Below, in pieces: positions 1-11,640 of a DNA stretch of 64,000 bases. This DNA comes from Hoyosella rhizosphaerae (GTDB taxonomy: Bacteria; Actinomycetota; Actinomycetes; Mycobacteriales; Mycobacteriaceae): assembly GCF_014643175.1 (NCBI RefSeq), contig NZ_BMJH01000001.1, positions 558,001-622,000 on the forward strand. Direction: 5' to 3'. Made by a program: the position numbers and the translations under genes. The notes beneath the pieces are model-generated. The model had not been told where the DNA came from. It saw only the letters and a program-made list of their open reading frames with translations, and ran no database searches. Position 1 is the stretch's first letter. The number at the start of each line of letters is the position of its first letter.

Positions 1-317
1 TCGGGCGCCATGTAGACGTCGCCCCAGTCTTTAATCGCCATGAGGATCGGGTAGAGGTCGTGCCCCTTCTCGGTCAGTCGATACTCGTCATGGGCGCTCC
101 CGGGGGCCTGTTGTTTGACCAGGATCGCGTGTTCGACCAGGCGGTCGAGGCGATCTTGCAGCCTACTTCGGGAGATGCCAAGCGTGCGTTGAAACTCGTT
201 GAAGCGTCGAATGCCAGTAAACGATGCTTTGAGCACTAGAAAGGTCCAGCGGTCTCCGAGGATCACCAGTGGGCGGGTGATTGAGCACGGATAGTCGGCG
301 AGATCGTCATAGCGCAT
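1..317 (-). CDS. HxlR-family transcriptional regulator (3' end outside window)
   Basis: The minus strand reads open from an ATG at 317 to the window edge, giving about 105 residues without a stop. The peptide has the HxlR pattern: an N-terminal stretch ending in PCSITRPLVILGDRWTFLVL, then a winged helix with FNEFQRTLGISRSRLQDRLDRL, then the wing and a DEYRLTEKGHDLYPIL segment. HxlR proteins are one-domain winged-helix regulators that often answer electrophiles or quinones. This one diverges from a quinone-oxidoreductase gene starting at 461, which it probably controls. An alternative ATG lies at 310. The C-terminal end is missing because of the window boundary, not because of visible damage. 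Confidence 0.85.
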   Translation of the reverse strand, partial: MRYDDLADYPCSITRPLVILGDRWTFLVLKASFTGIRRFNEFQRTLGISRSRLQDRLDRLVEHAILVKQQAPGSAHDEYRLTEKGHDLYPILMAIKDWGDVYMAP

Positions 318-460
318 GACTTGATCGTACCTCACTGGTTCTAAAACGAGACTAGTCGTGGTAGCGTCAGTCTCGAAATGAGACCACGGTGTGCGGAACT
401 CACAACGAAACCTGCTGAGTTGGTACCGCCAGCGCATCGCCGAAACAAGGAGAGCCCTTC
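318..460. promoter_or_regulatory. Divergent promoter region with GTCTC dyad
   Basis: This spacer separates the HxlR gene from the oxidoreductase gene. At 370-384 there is a perfect 5-bp inverted repeat, GTCTC-gaaat-GAGAC, and a related GAGAC half-site occurs about 25 bp upstream in an A-rich context. Position and symmetry suggest an operator for the HxlR regulator. The ribosome binding site AAGGAGAG at 447-454 belongs to the gene at 461. Confidence 0.45.
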
Positions 461-1426
461 ATGGAAGCCATCTATTTCGAGAAACACGGAGGACCCGAGG
501 TCCTGCGCTACGGGCCGCGCCCAACCCCTCAGCCGTCATCGAAGCAGGTTCTCATCGAAGTGCACGCGGTCGGGGTTAACCCACGCGACTGGATGCTGCG
601 CCAAGGCAGCTATGTCGGACGATACCTAGTCGGGCGGCCCCCAATCATTCCCGGCTCCGACGTATCCGGCGTCATCGTCGACGTGGGCGCAGAGGTCGAG
701 GACTTCTCTGTTGGCGACGAAGTCTTCGCGATGCAAAGCCAACTCGGCCATATGGGTGGATACGCACAATACATGGCGGTCAACGCCTCGTGCGTCGCAC
801 TGAAACCCCCCACAATCAGCCATATCGAGGCGGCGGCAGTGCCCGTGGCAGGCCTCACCGCATGGCAAAGCCTATTCGGGATGGCGAAAATCGGGGAGGG
901 TGACAATGTCGTCGTTGTCGGCGCCTCCGGCGGAGTAGGGCACTACGCAGTCCAACTCGCCCACAACGCCGGAGCACACGTCACCGCGGTGTGCAGCACA
1001 GCCAACGTCGAGTTCGTTCGTGAACTTGGTGCGACCGACGTCGTCGACTACACCAAAGAGAAATTCACCGACGTTGTCAGCGGCCAAAACCTTGTCTTTG
1101 ACGCACTGGGCAGGGAGAGCCTCGACAGCTGCCGCAAGGTTTTGACCTCAGACGGGCTGTACATCACGACAGTGCCAAACCTCGGCACAATCGCCCGTTG
1201 GGCGCAGACGAGTTTGCGTCACCGCGTGCTCGGCGGCCAACGCGCTTCGGTTGTCGCAGTGAAATCTCGAGGCCAAGAGCTAAGCGCAATCGCTGAACTC
1301 ATGGCGCAAGGCCACATCCGATCCGTGGTCGACAGCGTCTACCCCCTCACCGAGGCTGCCGAAGCCCACCGCAAGAGCCGAACATTCCGCACACGAGGCA
1401 AACTCGTGCTGCAAGTCCGCGACTAA
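461..1426 (+). CDS. Zinc-independent MDR quinone oxidoreductase
   Basis: This 321-residue protein is a medium-chain dehydrogenase/reductase of the quinone oxidoreductase type. The N-terminal GroES-like domain (about residues 25-110) contains HAVGVNPRDWMLRQG and the GSDVSGVI signature. The Rossmann domain starts with VVGASGGVGHYAVQLA near residue 150. The zinc-ligand pattern of alcohol dehydrogenases is absent, so NADPH-dependent reduction of quinones or enones is the likely chemistry. It starts 7 bp after a good AAGGAGAG site and is followed 12 bp later by a hydrolase gene, so the two are probably cotranscribed under the divergent HxlR regulator. The physiological substrate cannot be read from sequence. 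Confidence 0.88.
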   Translation: MEAIYFEKHGGPEVLRYGPRPTPQPSSKQVLIEVHAVGVNPRDWMLRQGSYVGRYLVGRPPIIPGSDVSGVIVDVGAEVEDFSVGDEVFAMQSQLGHMGGYAQYMAVNASCVALKPPTISHIEAAAVPVAGLTAWQSLFGMAKIGEGDNVVVVGASGGVGHYAVQLAHNAGAHVTAVCSTANVEFVRELGATDVVDYTKEKFTDVVSGQNLVFDALGRESLDSCRKVLTSDGLYITTVPNLGTIARWAQTSLRHRVLGGQRASVVAVKSRGQELSAIAELMAQGHIRSVVDSVYPLTEAAEAHRKSRTFRTRGKLVLQVRD

Positions 1427-1438
1427 AGGCGCACAGCG

Positions 1439-2275
1439 ATGATCACAGAGAGTCGAACCGACTACGCCGGCTTTAACACCCGAATCCTTCGCTGCGACGG
1501 AGACGGTCCATCAATCGTGCTGCTGCACGGCATATTTGACAGCGCGGACACATGGAAAGGAGTGCTGTCCGCGCTCGCACACCGCGGACGCCGCGCTATC
1601 GCGGTAGACCTCCCCGGTTACGGAGACGCAGATCCCAGAGCTCCTGGCCCCGCGCTCCCGCAACTCGACGCCTTCGTCGCGGAACTGGTCACATCGCAAG
1701 CGCAGACTAAGCCCGTTGTACTGGTCGGGAACTCGCTGGGCGGCGCCCTCGCTGTGAGAGCAGCGCTCACAGAGGACATGCCCATCCACAGCGTCATCCC
1801 AATTGACGTCGCGGGGCTGGGCTACCGGCCATGGATCGAAGCCACCATAGGACGATACTCACCGCCAGCCACCCTGCTCAGCAGAATCCCATACCCCCGT
1901 CGGGTAGCCCGCAGTCGCGCCGCTACCAAACTCGTATCTCGGTCCCTCTACGCTCACGCCGCGAACGCAGATCCAACAGTCGTGGCGCGCTTCGTCCAAA
2001 GAGCTAGTGACCCCCGAGAAATAGCGCTTGTCGCTGCCGAAGGCCGCGCCATGCTCCGCGAACTCCACACCAGTCGACCAACCGGCGACTCGCCCCCGAT
2101 GCTGATACTGCATGGGCGCCGTGACTTCCTCATTCCGCCGTCCGGTTCGGAACGTCTGCATCGCCGTTATCCCGAAAGCGAACTCGCGATACTTGAGCAT
2201 TGCGGGCACTGTCCTCAGCTCGACGACCCGGGCCTCATCGCCGACCTGATAGCTAACTTTTCTCCTCGCGAATAG
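1439..2275 (+). CDS. Alpha/beta hydrolase
   Basis: This 278-residue alpha/beta hydrolase has the oxyanion segment LLHGIFDSADTW near residue 28, the nucleophile elbow GNSLGG with its serine, a late acid loop around LILHGRRDFLIPPS, and the catalytic histidine in EHCGHCPQLDDP. It is a soluble, complete-length family member. It lies 12 bp downstream of the quinone oxidoreductase and upstream of an FAD monooxygenase, which suggests ester or C-C bond hydrolysis in a small catabolic or detoxification operon. The substrate is unknown. Confidence 0.85.
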   Translation: MITESRTDYAGFNTRILRCDGDGPSIVLLHGIFDSADTWKGVLSALAHRGRRAIAVDLPGYGDADPRAPGPALPQLDAFVAELVTSQAQTKPVVLVGNSLGGALAVRAALTEDMPIHSVIPIDVAGLGYRPWIEATIGRYSPPATLLSRIPYPRRVARSRAATKLVSRSLYAHAANADPTVVARFVQRASDPREIALVAAEGRAMLRELHTSRPTGDSPPMLILHGRRDFLIPPSGSERLHRRYPESELAILEHCGHCPQLDDPGLIADLIANFSPRE

Positions 2276-2315
2276 GCCGCGGCGGCGCATTCCCTGCGCC
2301 CCTTTCAAGATATAG

Positions 2316-4779
<2,464 letters not shown>

Positions 4780-4858
4780 GCGGGAAATATAACCCACCGT
4801 GGAGGCACACGCCCGTACGCGGAAGTCCTGGACCCTTGTGCCCGGTCATCGGGGAGCG

Positions 4859-4916
4859 CATGTGCAGAAAAATGCACCATCCCATCCGTCGTTTGTCGTG
4901 GATTTCTCTGCACATG
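4859..4916. repeat. Dispersed 58-bp inverted-repeat element, copy 1
   Basis: Left arm CATGTGCAGAAAAAT (4859-4873) pairs with ATTTCTCTGCACATG (4902-4916), 14 of 15 positions, around a 28-nt loop. The same arms at the same overall spacing recur at 23168-23226 and 52845-52902. This copy lies between two minus-strand genes and has no T-run after either arm. Confidence 0.8.
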
Positions 4917-4955
4917 TGAAGCCGCTCGACTCGTAGGCGGGATGGACACGGCCAC

Positions 4956-5762
4956 CTAGGGTCGGCGCAACAGACGACGCACGATCACGCCGACCGTGCT
5001 GCGCGGGAACGGTGCGCGAGGTGGTTGCATCTCGAAGCCGGGGGAGAGTGTGCGCGGAGTCCAGTCCGGGGGCCACGGTCCAGCCGTAAACGCCGTAGGT
5101 TTACCGAGGTTCTGTACCGAGCCGCCGTGAGCACCGAACGACGTGCGAGTGATGAAGCGGTCCGCAGTGATTTCGGCGTGAAGGGAACCATCAACGACCG
5201 AGAGCACCCACTGGTCTAGGTCCTCCAGGAGTGCGTCGGAACCATCATCGCAGGCGTCGCATTCACAGTGGGGAATCGAGGCCAAACTGACCGCCGGGTT
5301 CCCTGCAGCGATCCTGACGTTGACCAGATGGTCGCTGTCCACTCGGGTGTGTGTCGTCAAAACAAGTGGAACCGCACCCTCTGCCGCAGGCTCAAGAATT
5401 GTGACGGCCCCGTCGGGCACAGTCGGGCGAAACGCCCAGTCCACGTCCGAAGTTTCTCGCGCCCAACCTCGATTGAGGAGAACCTTTGTCCACGCCTGAG
5501 CTCGCGCCACGACGATGAGGAACTTTTCCGGGTTGGGACAACGCCCGTACTCCGCCTCATCTGGCGCGACACCAGCGATATGCGGATCCGCCCATCCCGG
5601 TGTGTCGGCGCCGGTGATCGTAAACGCCGCGTCGACGTCGGTGAGCAAATTGCAGATTTCATGCGAAAGCAATGACAAATTCTCGCCGAAACCAGTTTCG
5701 TGCACTTGGCGAATTCTGTCGTTGTGTTCCTCCCACCACGACTGTTCCGCGTCGGTACCCAT
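4956..5762 (-). CDS. DUF6226 family protein
   Basis: This 268-residue protein of unknown function matches the Actinobacteria-specific DUF6226 pattern as I recall it: an early NPEKFLIVVARAQAWTKVLL segment, a central beta-rich region (LTTHTRVDSDHLVNVRIA) and a Cys-rich motif HCECDACDDGSDALLEDLDQ followed by VVDG. The CxCxxC cysteines may bind metal, but this is not established. Open frame extends far upstream to 6122, over the divergent hydrolase; the ATG at 5762 is preceded by GGGGAGG at a rather long spacing and removes that overlap. It is probably cytoplasmic and has no obvious operon partner. Confidence 0.75.
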   Translation of the reverse strand: MGTDAEQSWWEEHNDRIRQVHETGFGENLSLLSHEICNLLTDVDAAFTITGADTPGWADPHIAGVAPDEAEYGRCPNPEKFLIVVARAQAWTKVLLNRGWARETSDVDWAFRPTVPDGAVTILEPAAEGAVPLVLTTHTRVDSDHLVNVRIAAGNPAVSLASIPHCECDACDDGSDALLEDLDQWVLSVVDGSLHAEITADRFITRTSFGAHGGSVQNLGKPTAFTAGPWPPDWTPRTLSPGFEMQPPRAPFPRSTVGVIVRRLLRRP

Positions 5763-5839
5763 GTCGTGGACATTACCTCCCCTGACCGTGCTGCGCGGGC
5801 CTAGAGCTGATTGAATTGGCCCATGACGGATGAGGCGCG

Positions 5840-6682
5840 ATGACCGCTCCCGAGTGGTTCCGAACCGCACTCGAGGTACCTGTTGAGACCGGCGCCGTAC
5901 GAGTCGATGGGGTGGACATCGCCTACCGTGCCTGGGGTCGGATCGGGGACCCGGTCGTCGCCCTCGTGCATGGAGCGGCTGCGAATGCACACTGGTGGGA
6001 CCACGTAGGGCCATCACTCGCACAGGGGCGGCGGGTAGTGGCGTTAAGCCTGTCTGGTCATGGTGACAGCGGCCGACGTCCACGGTATAGCTACGCATTG
6101 TGGGCGCGGGAGGTCGCGGCACTGCTCGATGGTTGCGAAAAGCCGCTCGTTGTGGCTCACAGCATGGGCGGCAGGGTGGCCTACCACTTGGCGCATACCT
6201 GCCCTGGCCTCGGTGGCATCGCGTTCATCGATACCGGTTTCGCGGGAATGCCAGGACCTGCCGCTCGGGCGGTTTTCGCGGACATTGCTTCGCGACCGGG
6301 CCGTGCCTACGCGACGCGGGAGGAGGCTGTGGCAGCATTCCGACCGTTTGGCTCAGCTGAACCGATCGCTGCCTACTTGCAACGGCACATCGGCGAGCAT
6401 TCTGTGAAGCCGGTGCCTTACGGGTGGTCTTGGAAGTTCGACCCGGAGATTTTCCACGCCTTAATGTTCCCGCACACAGTGAGTGGCGTGGTTCCGGTTC
6501 CAGCCGCGCTGCTGCGGGCGGGGCGGGATTCAGTGGTCACCGAGGAAGTTCTCACAGCTACTCGGCTGGTGCTTCCCAGTGCTGCCGCGTACGAGGCGAT
6601 CGAACTTAGTGGCCACCACGTCATGCTCGATGCGCCGCTTGAGCTTGTGGCGTGGTTACGCAAGACGCTCGCGTCATGGTGA
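5840..6682 (+). CDS. Alpha/beta hydrolase
   Basis: A 280-residue alpha/beta hydrolase. The oxyanion region is VHGAAANAHWWDHV, the nucleophile elbow is AHSMGGR (serine), and the catalytic histidine lies in ELSGHHVMLDAP near the end. Together with the W after the HG motif this resembles epoxide-hydrolase/esterase-like enzymes of catabolic pathways. It is divergent from the DUF6226 gene and 114 bp upstream of a Baeyer-Villiger-type monooxygenase, so it may hydrolyse the ester that enzyme forms; that link is inferred from position only. Confidence 0.85.
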   Translation: MTAPEWFRTALEVPVETGAVRVDGVDIAYRAWGRIGDPVVALVHGAAANAHWWDHVGPSLAQGRRVVALSLSGHGDSGRRPRYSYALWAREVAALLDGCEKPLVVAHSMGGRVAYHLAHTCPGLGGIAFIDTGFAGMPGPAARAVFADIASRPGRAYATREEAVAAFRPFGSAEPIAAYLQRHIGEHSVKPVPYGWSWKFDPEIFHALMFPHTVSGVVPVPAALLRAGRDSVVTEEVLTATRLVLPSAAAYEAIELSGHHVMLDAPLELVAWLRKTLASW

Positions 6683-6796
6683 CCCCGTAGTCAGCCGCCA
6701 GGCGATGACACGACCCGCCAGCCTGGAGCACTACCCTCCCGACTGCACTACTGTGATACAAGACACATCGCGAAGCCAGATCGGAGAACGCCACGT

Positions 6797-8260
6797 ATGG
6801 ACGCCCCATCCATCGCGATCATCGGAGCTGGACTCGGTGGCATCGCCGCGGCCATCGAGCTTAAGAGATCTGGCCACGACGACATCACAATCCTCGAGAA
6901 GGCTAGTGACGTCGGGGGAGTGTGGCGCGACAATACGTACCCCGGCGCGGCGTGCGACGTACCTTCACCGTTCTACTCGTACTCCTACGAGCCGAACCCG
7001 CGCTGGCCACGGCGGTTTTCCCAGCAGCCCGCGATCCTTGGCTACATCAGCGACGTCGCCGATACCTACGACGTGCGCCGACACATTCGCTTCGGCGTCG
7101 AGGTCACCGCCGCAAGGTTCGACGAGACTACCGGCCGATGGACGCTGGAACTTAGCAACGGCGAGACTCTCGATACCGACGTGCTCGTGCATGCTGTCGG
7201 CCAACTCTCCCGGCCTACAACCCCCGCCATTCCCGGGCGCGACACCTTTGCGGGGGAGTCATTCCACTCCGCACGGTGGGACCACGACATCACCCTCGAT
7301 GGCAAGCGAATTGCCGTCATCGGCACAGGAGCCAGCGCCATCCAGTTCGTCCCCGAGATTCAGCCCAGGGCCGCGCATCTCGACGTCTATCAGCGCTCCG
7401 CCCCATACCTGTTGCCCCGACCCGACCGCGAGTTCACGGAGCTGCACCACAAGGTCTTCAAACTGCTGCCCGCAACCCAACTCGCCGAGCGCGGAACCTG
7501 GTACGGGCTAGTCGAGTCGCTCAGCGTCGCGTGGGTGTACTCCAAGCCGCTCGCCGCCCTGGTGCGCCGCGTCTCCCACGCGCACATGAAGCGCCAGGCT
7601 AAGGACAAGCCCGGCCTATTCGAGAAGGTCTGGCCCGATTACCCCATCGGCTGCAAGCGAGTCCTGTTCGCCAATGACTACATCCCAGCCCTCGCCCAGC
7701 CCAACACCGAGCTCATCACGGACGGCATCCGAGAGATCACCCCCAACGGCATCATCACCACCGACGGCACCGAGCACCCCACCGACGTCATCATCTGGGG
7801 CACAGGCTTCAAGGCCACCGAGTTTCTTGCGCCCATGAAGATCACAGGACTCGGCGGTCGCGACCTGCATGAGCAATGGGCCGACGGGGCCAGCGCCTAC
7901 TACGGAATGACCGTCACTGGATTCCCGAACATGCTCATCATGTACGGGCCCAACACCAACACCGGCGGGGGGTCGATCATCTACTTCCTGGAGATCCAAG
8001 CCGCCTATTTACGCGATTTCGTCGACGCAATAGCATCGCGGGGCGCACCCCTAACAGTCAAGGCCGTCGTCGAGCGCGCGTATGACCAGCGCATCCAGAA
8101 GAAGCTCGCCGGAAGTGTCTGGAGCCAGTGCGAGTCCTGGTACCGCACCGCCTCCGGTCGGGTCACCACAAACTGGCCGCTACTCGGCATCGAGTACAAG
8201 CGCGAGGCCAAGTTCGACCCCACCGACTACCAGGCGATACCGGTCAAGCGGCACGCGTGA
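6797..8260 (+). CDS. Flavin-containing Baeyer-Villiger-type monooxygenase
   Basis: This 487-residue class B flavoprotein has an N-terminal FAD fingerprint GAGLGGIAAAIELKRSG, the type I BVMO signature FxGxxxHxxxW as FAGESFHSARW (residues 151-161), and a second Rossmann GTGASAIQFVPEI for NADPH. The WGTGFKATEFL motif lies in the second FAD half. It would insert oxygen next to a ketone carbonyl, giving an ester or lactone. The DGPF/sigma pair follows on the same strand after about 100 bp. A paralogue with the same signature is at 54835. Substrate is unknown. Confidence 0.9.
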   Translation: MDAPSIAIIGAGLGGIAAAIELKRSGHDDITILEKASDVGGVWRDNTYPGAACDVPSPFYSYSYEPNPRWPRRFSQQPAILGYISDVADTYDVRRHIRFGVEVTAARFDETTGRWTLELSNGETLDTDVLVHAVGQLSRPTTPAIPGRDTFAGESFHSARWDHDITLDGKRIAVIGTGASAIQFVPEIQPRAAHLDVYQRSAPYLLPRPDREFTELHHKVFKLLPATQLAERGTWYGLVESLSVAWVYSKPLAALVRRVSHAHMKRQAKDKPGLFEKVWPDYPIGCKRVLFANDYIPALAQPNTELITDGIREITPNGIITTDGTEHPTDVIIWGTGFKATEFLAPMKITGLGGRDLHEQWADGASAYYGMTVTGFPNMLIMYGPNTNTGGGSIIYFLEIQAAYLRDFVDAIASRGAPLTVKAVVERAYDQRIQKKLAGSVWSQCESWYRTASGRVTTNWPLLGIEYKREAKFDPTDYQAIPVKRHA

Positions 8261-8359
8261 AAAAAGAATTGCGCGTCCGTGTCGATCTGGGGGACGCCCA
8301 CTCGACCTTGAGATGAAGCCCGGCGCATCGGCCCGGGCCCTCCAGCAAAGGTACACCCC

Positions 8360-8779
8360 ATGAAGTACATGCTGATCATGCGGAGCACCGACGAGGCCGC
8401 CGCGACGATGGCGGACCGTGATTTCACTGAGATGCTCGAGATAGTCGGCCGATTCAACGACGAGCTCATAGGAGCCGGGGTGCTCGTCGCGGCGGAAGGA
8501 CTCGACGATGCGGCGGACAGCGTCATCGTTGACTATTCCAGCGAGCCTCCGGTGGTGACCGACGGCCCCTACGGCGAGACTAAGGAGCTTTTCGGCGGGT
8601 TCTACCTCCTCAACGTCGCGTCGAAGCAGGAAGCGGTCGAGTGGGCGACGCGAATGCCCTCGTTCGGCGCTGGCTTCAAGACCGAGATCAGGCGCGTCCC
8701 CACCATCGACGAGTTCCCTCAGGACAATGAATGGATCCAGCGAGAGCGTGCCTGGCGCGAGGCCACCGGTCAGCTCTGA
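8360..8779 (+). CDS. YCII-related (DGPF) domain protein
   Basis: A 139-residue single-domain protein beginning MKYMLIMRSTDEAA with the diagnostic DGPYGETKELFGGFYLL segment (DGPF motif), and ending with an IRRVPTIDEFP strand. These ferredoxin-like fold proteins are conserved genomic partners of ECF42 sigma factors and are thought to be under their control or to act in the same response. The sigma gene follows about 150 bp downstream. A clear function has not been shown for most members. Confidence 0.88.
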   Translation: MKYMLIMRSTDEAAATMADRDFTEMLEIVGRFNDELIGAGVLVAAEGLDDAADSVIVDYSSEPPVVTDGPYGETKELFGGFYLLNVASKQEAVEWATRMPSFGAGFKTEIRRVPTIDEFPQDNEWIQRERAWREATGQL

Positions 8780-8931
8780 GCCGACAAAGCTTCTCCCACC
8801 GTTCAGCGAACCTGATCGCCAGAGCCGCGGCCTCGTTCTCCACCGTCGAGAAGATCTCGTGGATCGTGACGTTGAAGCAAGTGTCGATGTTGCGCGCAGT
8901 TGCGACAGCCCACGGAGAGGAGGCGAAGGGA

Positions 8932-10212
8932 ATGGGCGAAGCATCCGGGGCCACAGTGAGCCGCGCTGCGGTAGCGGCGGTCTGGCGGATCGAATCGGCG
9001 CGGATCGTGGGGGCGCTCACCCGCTACACCGGTGACTTCGCGCTCGCCGAGGACCTCGCGCAGGAGGCCCTTGCCGAGGCGCTGGTCACCTGGCCACGCG
9101 ACGGGGTACCGCGCACCCCTGCGGCGTGGCTGCTCACGGTGGGGCGCCGCCGGGCGATCGATGGGTTCCGACGGCGCGCTGCGCGCGATGAGCGATACGC
9201 CCTCCTCGCCCACGAAATCAGGGAAGACGCGCGCACCGGGCAGCCGGGGGAGTTCCCATGGGACCCGGACCAGATCGACGATGACATCCTTGCGCTCATG
9301 TTCATCTCCTGCCACCCGGTGCTCTCCCGAGAGGCCCGGATCGCCCTGACTCTGCGCGTGGTAGCAGGCCTTACCAGTGATGAGATAGCGCGCGCCTGCC
9401 TCGTTCCCACCGCAACCGTTCAAGCCCGCATCACGCGCGCCAAGAAGACCCTCGCTGAGGCCTCCGCGACCTTCGAGGTGCCCCCGGCGGAGGAGCGGGC
9501 GAAACGACTTAGCTCCGTTCTTAACGTCATCTATGTGATCTTCACCGAAGGGTCATCGGCAACTTCCGGCGCCTCGCTGATCCGCCTCGACATGGCAAGC
9601 GAGGCGCTGCGCCTCGCGCGCATGCTTTCCCGGCTGACGCCCCGATCCGCGGAAGCACACGGATTGCTCGCCCTGCTTGAGCTCACCGCGGCGCGCTTTC
9701 CCGCCCGCACCGGACCCGATGGCCGTCCAGTGCTGCTTGACGAACAGGACCGCAGAAGATGGGATCAGGGGGCAATCCGGCGGGGTAGGGCCGCTCTCGA
9801 GCATGCCCAGACGCTCGGCAGCGGCCTCGGCCCCTACGGGGTGCAAGCCGCCATCGCACAATGCCATGCGATCGCTAGTTCCATCAACGAGACCGACTGG
9901 CACCGGATCTCGCAGCTCTACGAGACCCTCGCACGGCTCGCCCCCTCGCCGATCGTCGAGCTCAACCGCGCAGTGGCGGTATCGATGTCCCGCGGACCGG
10001 CAGCTGCACTACCGATGGTCGATGCGCTTGCCACCGACGAGGGGCTCGCGCGCTCGCACCTTCTGCCTAGCGTGCGCGGCGAACTGCTCGCCCGCCTGGG
10101 GCGCGAGCGGGAAGCCCGCGCGGAGTTATCCCGGGCCATCGAACTGTGCCGTAACGAGCAAGAGCGGGGCGTGCTCCAGGCCAAGGTCGCCGCGCTGGGG
10201 AACTCGACGTAG
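8932..10212 (+). CDS. ECF42-type RNA polymerase sigma factor
   Basis: This 426-residue protein has sigma region 2 (TRYTGDFALAEDLAQEALAE), an RRRAIDGFRRR segment, sigma region 4 (LTLRVVAGLTSDEIARACL then TATVQARITRAKKTL) and a long C-terminal helical extension with TPR-like helices from about residue 215. That architecture, plus the DGPF protein next door, is typical of ECF42 sigma factors, which lack a classical anti-sigma and are thought to be controlled through the C-terminal extension. The ATG at 8932 follows GGAGAGGAGGCGAAGG; an upstream in-frame extension to 8731 would overlap the DGPF gene and lacks family similarity. Confidence 0.88.
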   Translation: MGEASGATVSRAAVAAVWRIESARIVGALTRYTGDFALAEDLAQEALAEALVTWPRDGVPRTPAAWLLTVGRRRAIDGFRRRAARDERYALLAHEIREDARTGQPGEFPWDPDQIDDDILALMFISCHPVLSREARIALTLRVVAGLTSDEIARACLVPTATVQARITRAKKTLAEASATFEVPPAEERAKRLSSVLNVIYVIFTEGSSATSGASLIRLDMASEALRLARMLSRLTPRSAEAHGLLALLELTAARFPARTGPDGRPVLLDEQDRRRWDQGAIRRGRAALEHAQTLGSGLGPYGVQAAIAQCHAIASSINETDWHRISQLYETLARLAPSPIVELNRAVAVSMSRGPAAALPMVDALATDEGLARSHLLPSVRGELLARLGREREARAELSRAIELCRNEQERGVLQAKVAALGNST

Positions 10213-10314
10213 AGGTGGTCAGGGCAGTCAACAGCAGAGGCGCGCCTTTCCCGGATATCCGAGCAGAAACGTTGCTCTTATTATCATTTATCTAGCAACT
10301 GAGTCTAGAGTGGA

Positions 10315-11508
10315 ATGATGGCATCAGAAGTCGACTGGCCCGCCCTCGGGGCTGAAACCCGCCCCTGGGTGCCCCGCATACCGCCGGACCTCGTCGCCGC
10401 CGCCATCCGGCAACGACATGCCGGCCCTTACCAGGCCGCCATCGTTCCGGCCATCGCGCACCAGCCACTCCAGCTGCCAAGCTCGGTGCTCGCCTTCGCC
10501 GAACAAGCCGCCACCGAGCTCACCCGGTTCGACGCCGAACTCGGCTCCGACATCGCACCCTTCGCCGCCGTGCTCCTGCGCTCGGAATCCGCATCATCAT
10601 CGATGATCGAGAACCTCACATCCAGCGCCAAAGCAATCGTCCTCGCCGAGCTTGGCGAGACCGCCAAGCGCAATGCAACCTCCATCGTCGCGAACACCCG
10701 CGCGATGCGCGCCGCGCTCGACCTCGCCAACCACCTGTCCCCAGAAGCCATCCTTGACATGCACCGAGCACTCATGGACGGAATCGACCCCCAGGCAGGG
10801 CGCTGGCGGGAGGAACAAGTATGGATCGGCGGCACTACCTACGGACCGCACGACGCCACATTCGTCCCGCCACACCACGAGCACGTCCACGCACTGATCG
10901 ACGACCTTACGATATTCCTGCGACGCACGGACCTACCGGTGCTTGTCCTCGCTGCGATCGCGCACGCTCAGTTCGAGACCATCCATCCCTTTACTGACGG
11001 CAACGGCCGCACAGGCCGCGCGCTCGTCCATTCCTTACTGCGCGGCCGCGGCCTCGCTCGCAACGTGACCGTTCCAATCTCCGCCGGCCTGCTCACCGAC
11101 ACCACCCGCTACTTCACCGCGCTCACCGACTACCGCAACGGCGAACCCGAGCACATCGTTGCCACATTCGCCGACGCCGCGTTCGCAGCCACCGCCAACG
11201 GGCGCGCCCTCGTAGCGGACCTACGCGGCATCCGAGCACACTGGAGCACCGTCATCACCGCCCGCAGAGGCGCATCAGCTTGGACACTCGCCGACCTGCT
11301 ACTCCGCCAGCCCATTATCGATGCGGCGACAGTCGCCGCGGAGCTTGGCGTCGCCCCGCAAAACGCGCAACGCGCCATCGCGCCGCTTGTAGACGCAGGA
11401 ATTCTGACCGAATTCACAGGGCAGCAACGCAACCGTATGTGGCAGGCCCGTGCCGTGCTCAACGCGATAGACGAATTTGCTGACCGTGCAGGCCGACGGG
11501 CTCGATAG
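10315..11508 (+). CDS. Fic family protein with N-terminal autoinhibitory helix and wHTH
   Basis: A 397-residue Fic enzyme. The core motif HPFTDGNGRTGR lies at residues 224-235 and is intact, so AMP or another nucleotide group could be transferred to a target hydroxyl. The N-terminal part carries SSSMIEN around residues 94-100, matching the class II inhibitory motif [S/T]xxxE[G/N]. After the Fic fold a winged-helix region (TLADLLLRQPIIDAATVAAELGV onward) suggests DNA binding. It stands alone, convergent to the DUF4173 gene. ATG codons at 10315 and 10318 are both possible. Confidence 0.9.
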   Translation: MMASEVDWPALGAETRPWVPRIPPDLVAAAIRQRHAGPYQAAIVPAIAHQPLQLPSSVLAFAEQAATELTRFDAELGSDIAPFAAVLLRSESASSSMIENLTSSAKAIVLAELGETAKRNATSIVANTRAMRAALDLANHLSPEAILDMHRALMDGIDPQAGRWREEQVWIGGTTYGPHDATFVPPHHEHVHALIDDLTIFLRRTDLPVLVLAAIAHAQFETIHPFTDGNGRTGRALVHSLLRGRGLARNVTVPISAGLLTDTTRYFTALTDYRNGEPEHIVATFADAAFAATANGRALVADLRGIRAHWSTVITARRGASAWTLADLLLRQPIIDAATVAAELGVAPQNAQRAIAPLVDAGILTEFTGQQRNRMWQARAVLNAIDEFADRAGRRAR

Positions 11509-11640
11509 GCCACTCGAGGCACCGAATAATCGAAGCGTGGCAAGCACACACACTCCGCCCCGCGCGTTACCCACGGCATCATTGTGTTCGGTATCGCCGG
11601 ATGGGCTTGTATCGCGATGCCCGCGCTCAGCCCCCGCAGA

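Noticed and set aside
6483-7511. A 342-codon open frame on the plus strand across the hydrolase-BVMO junction
   Set aside because: It overlaps two well-supported genes in another frame and its peptide is Ser/Pro/Arg-rich shadow sequence without any domain.
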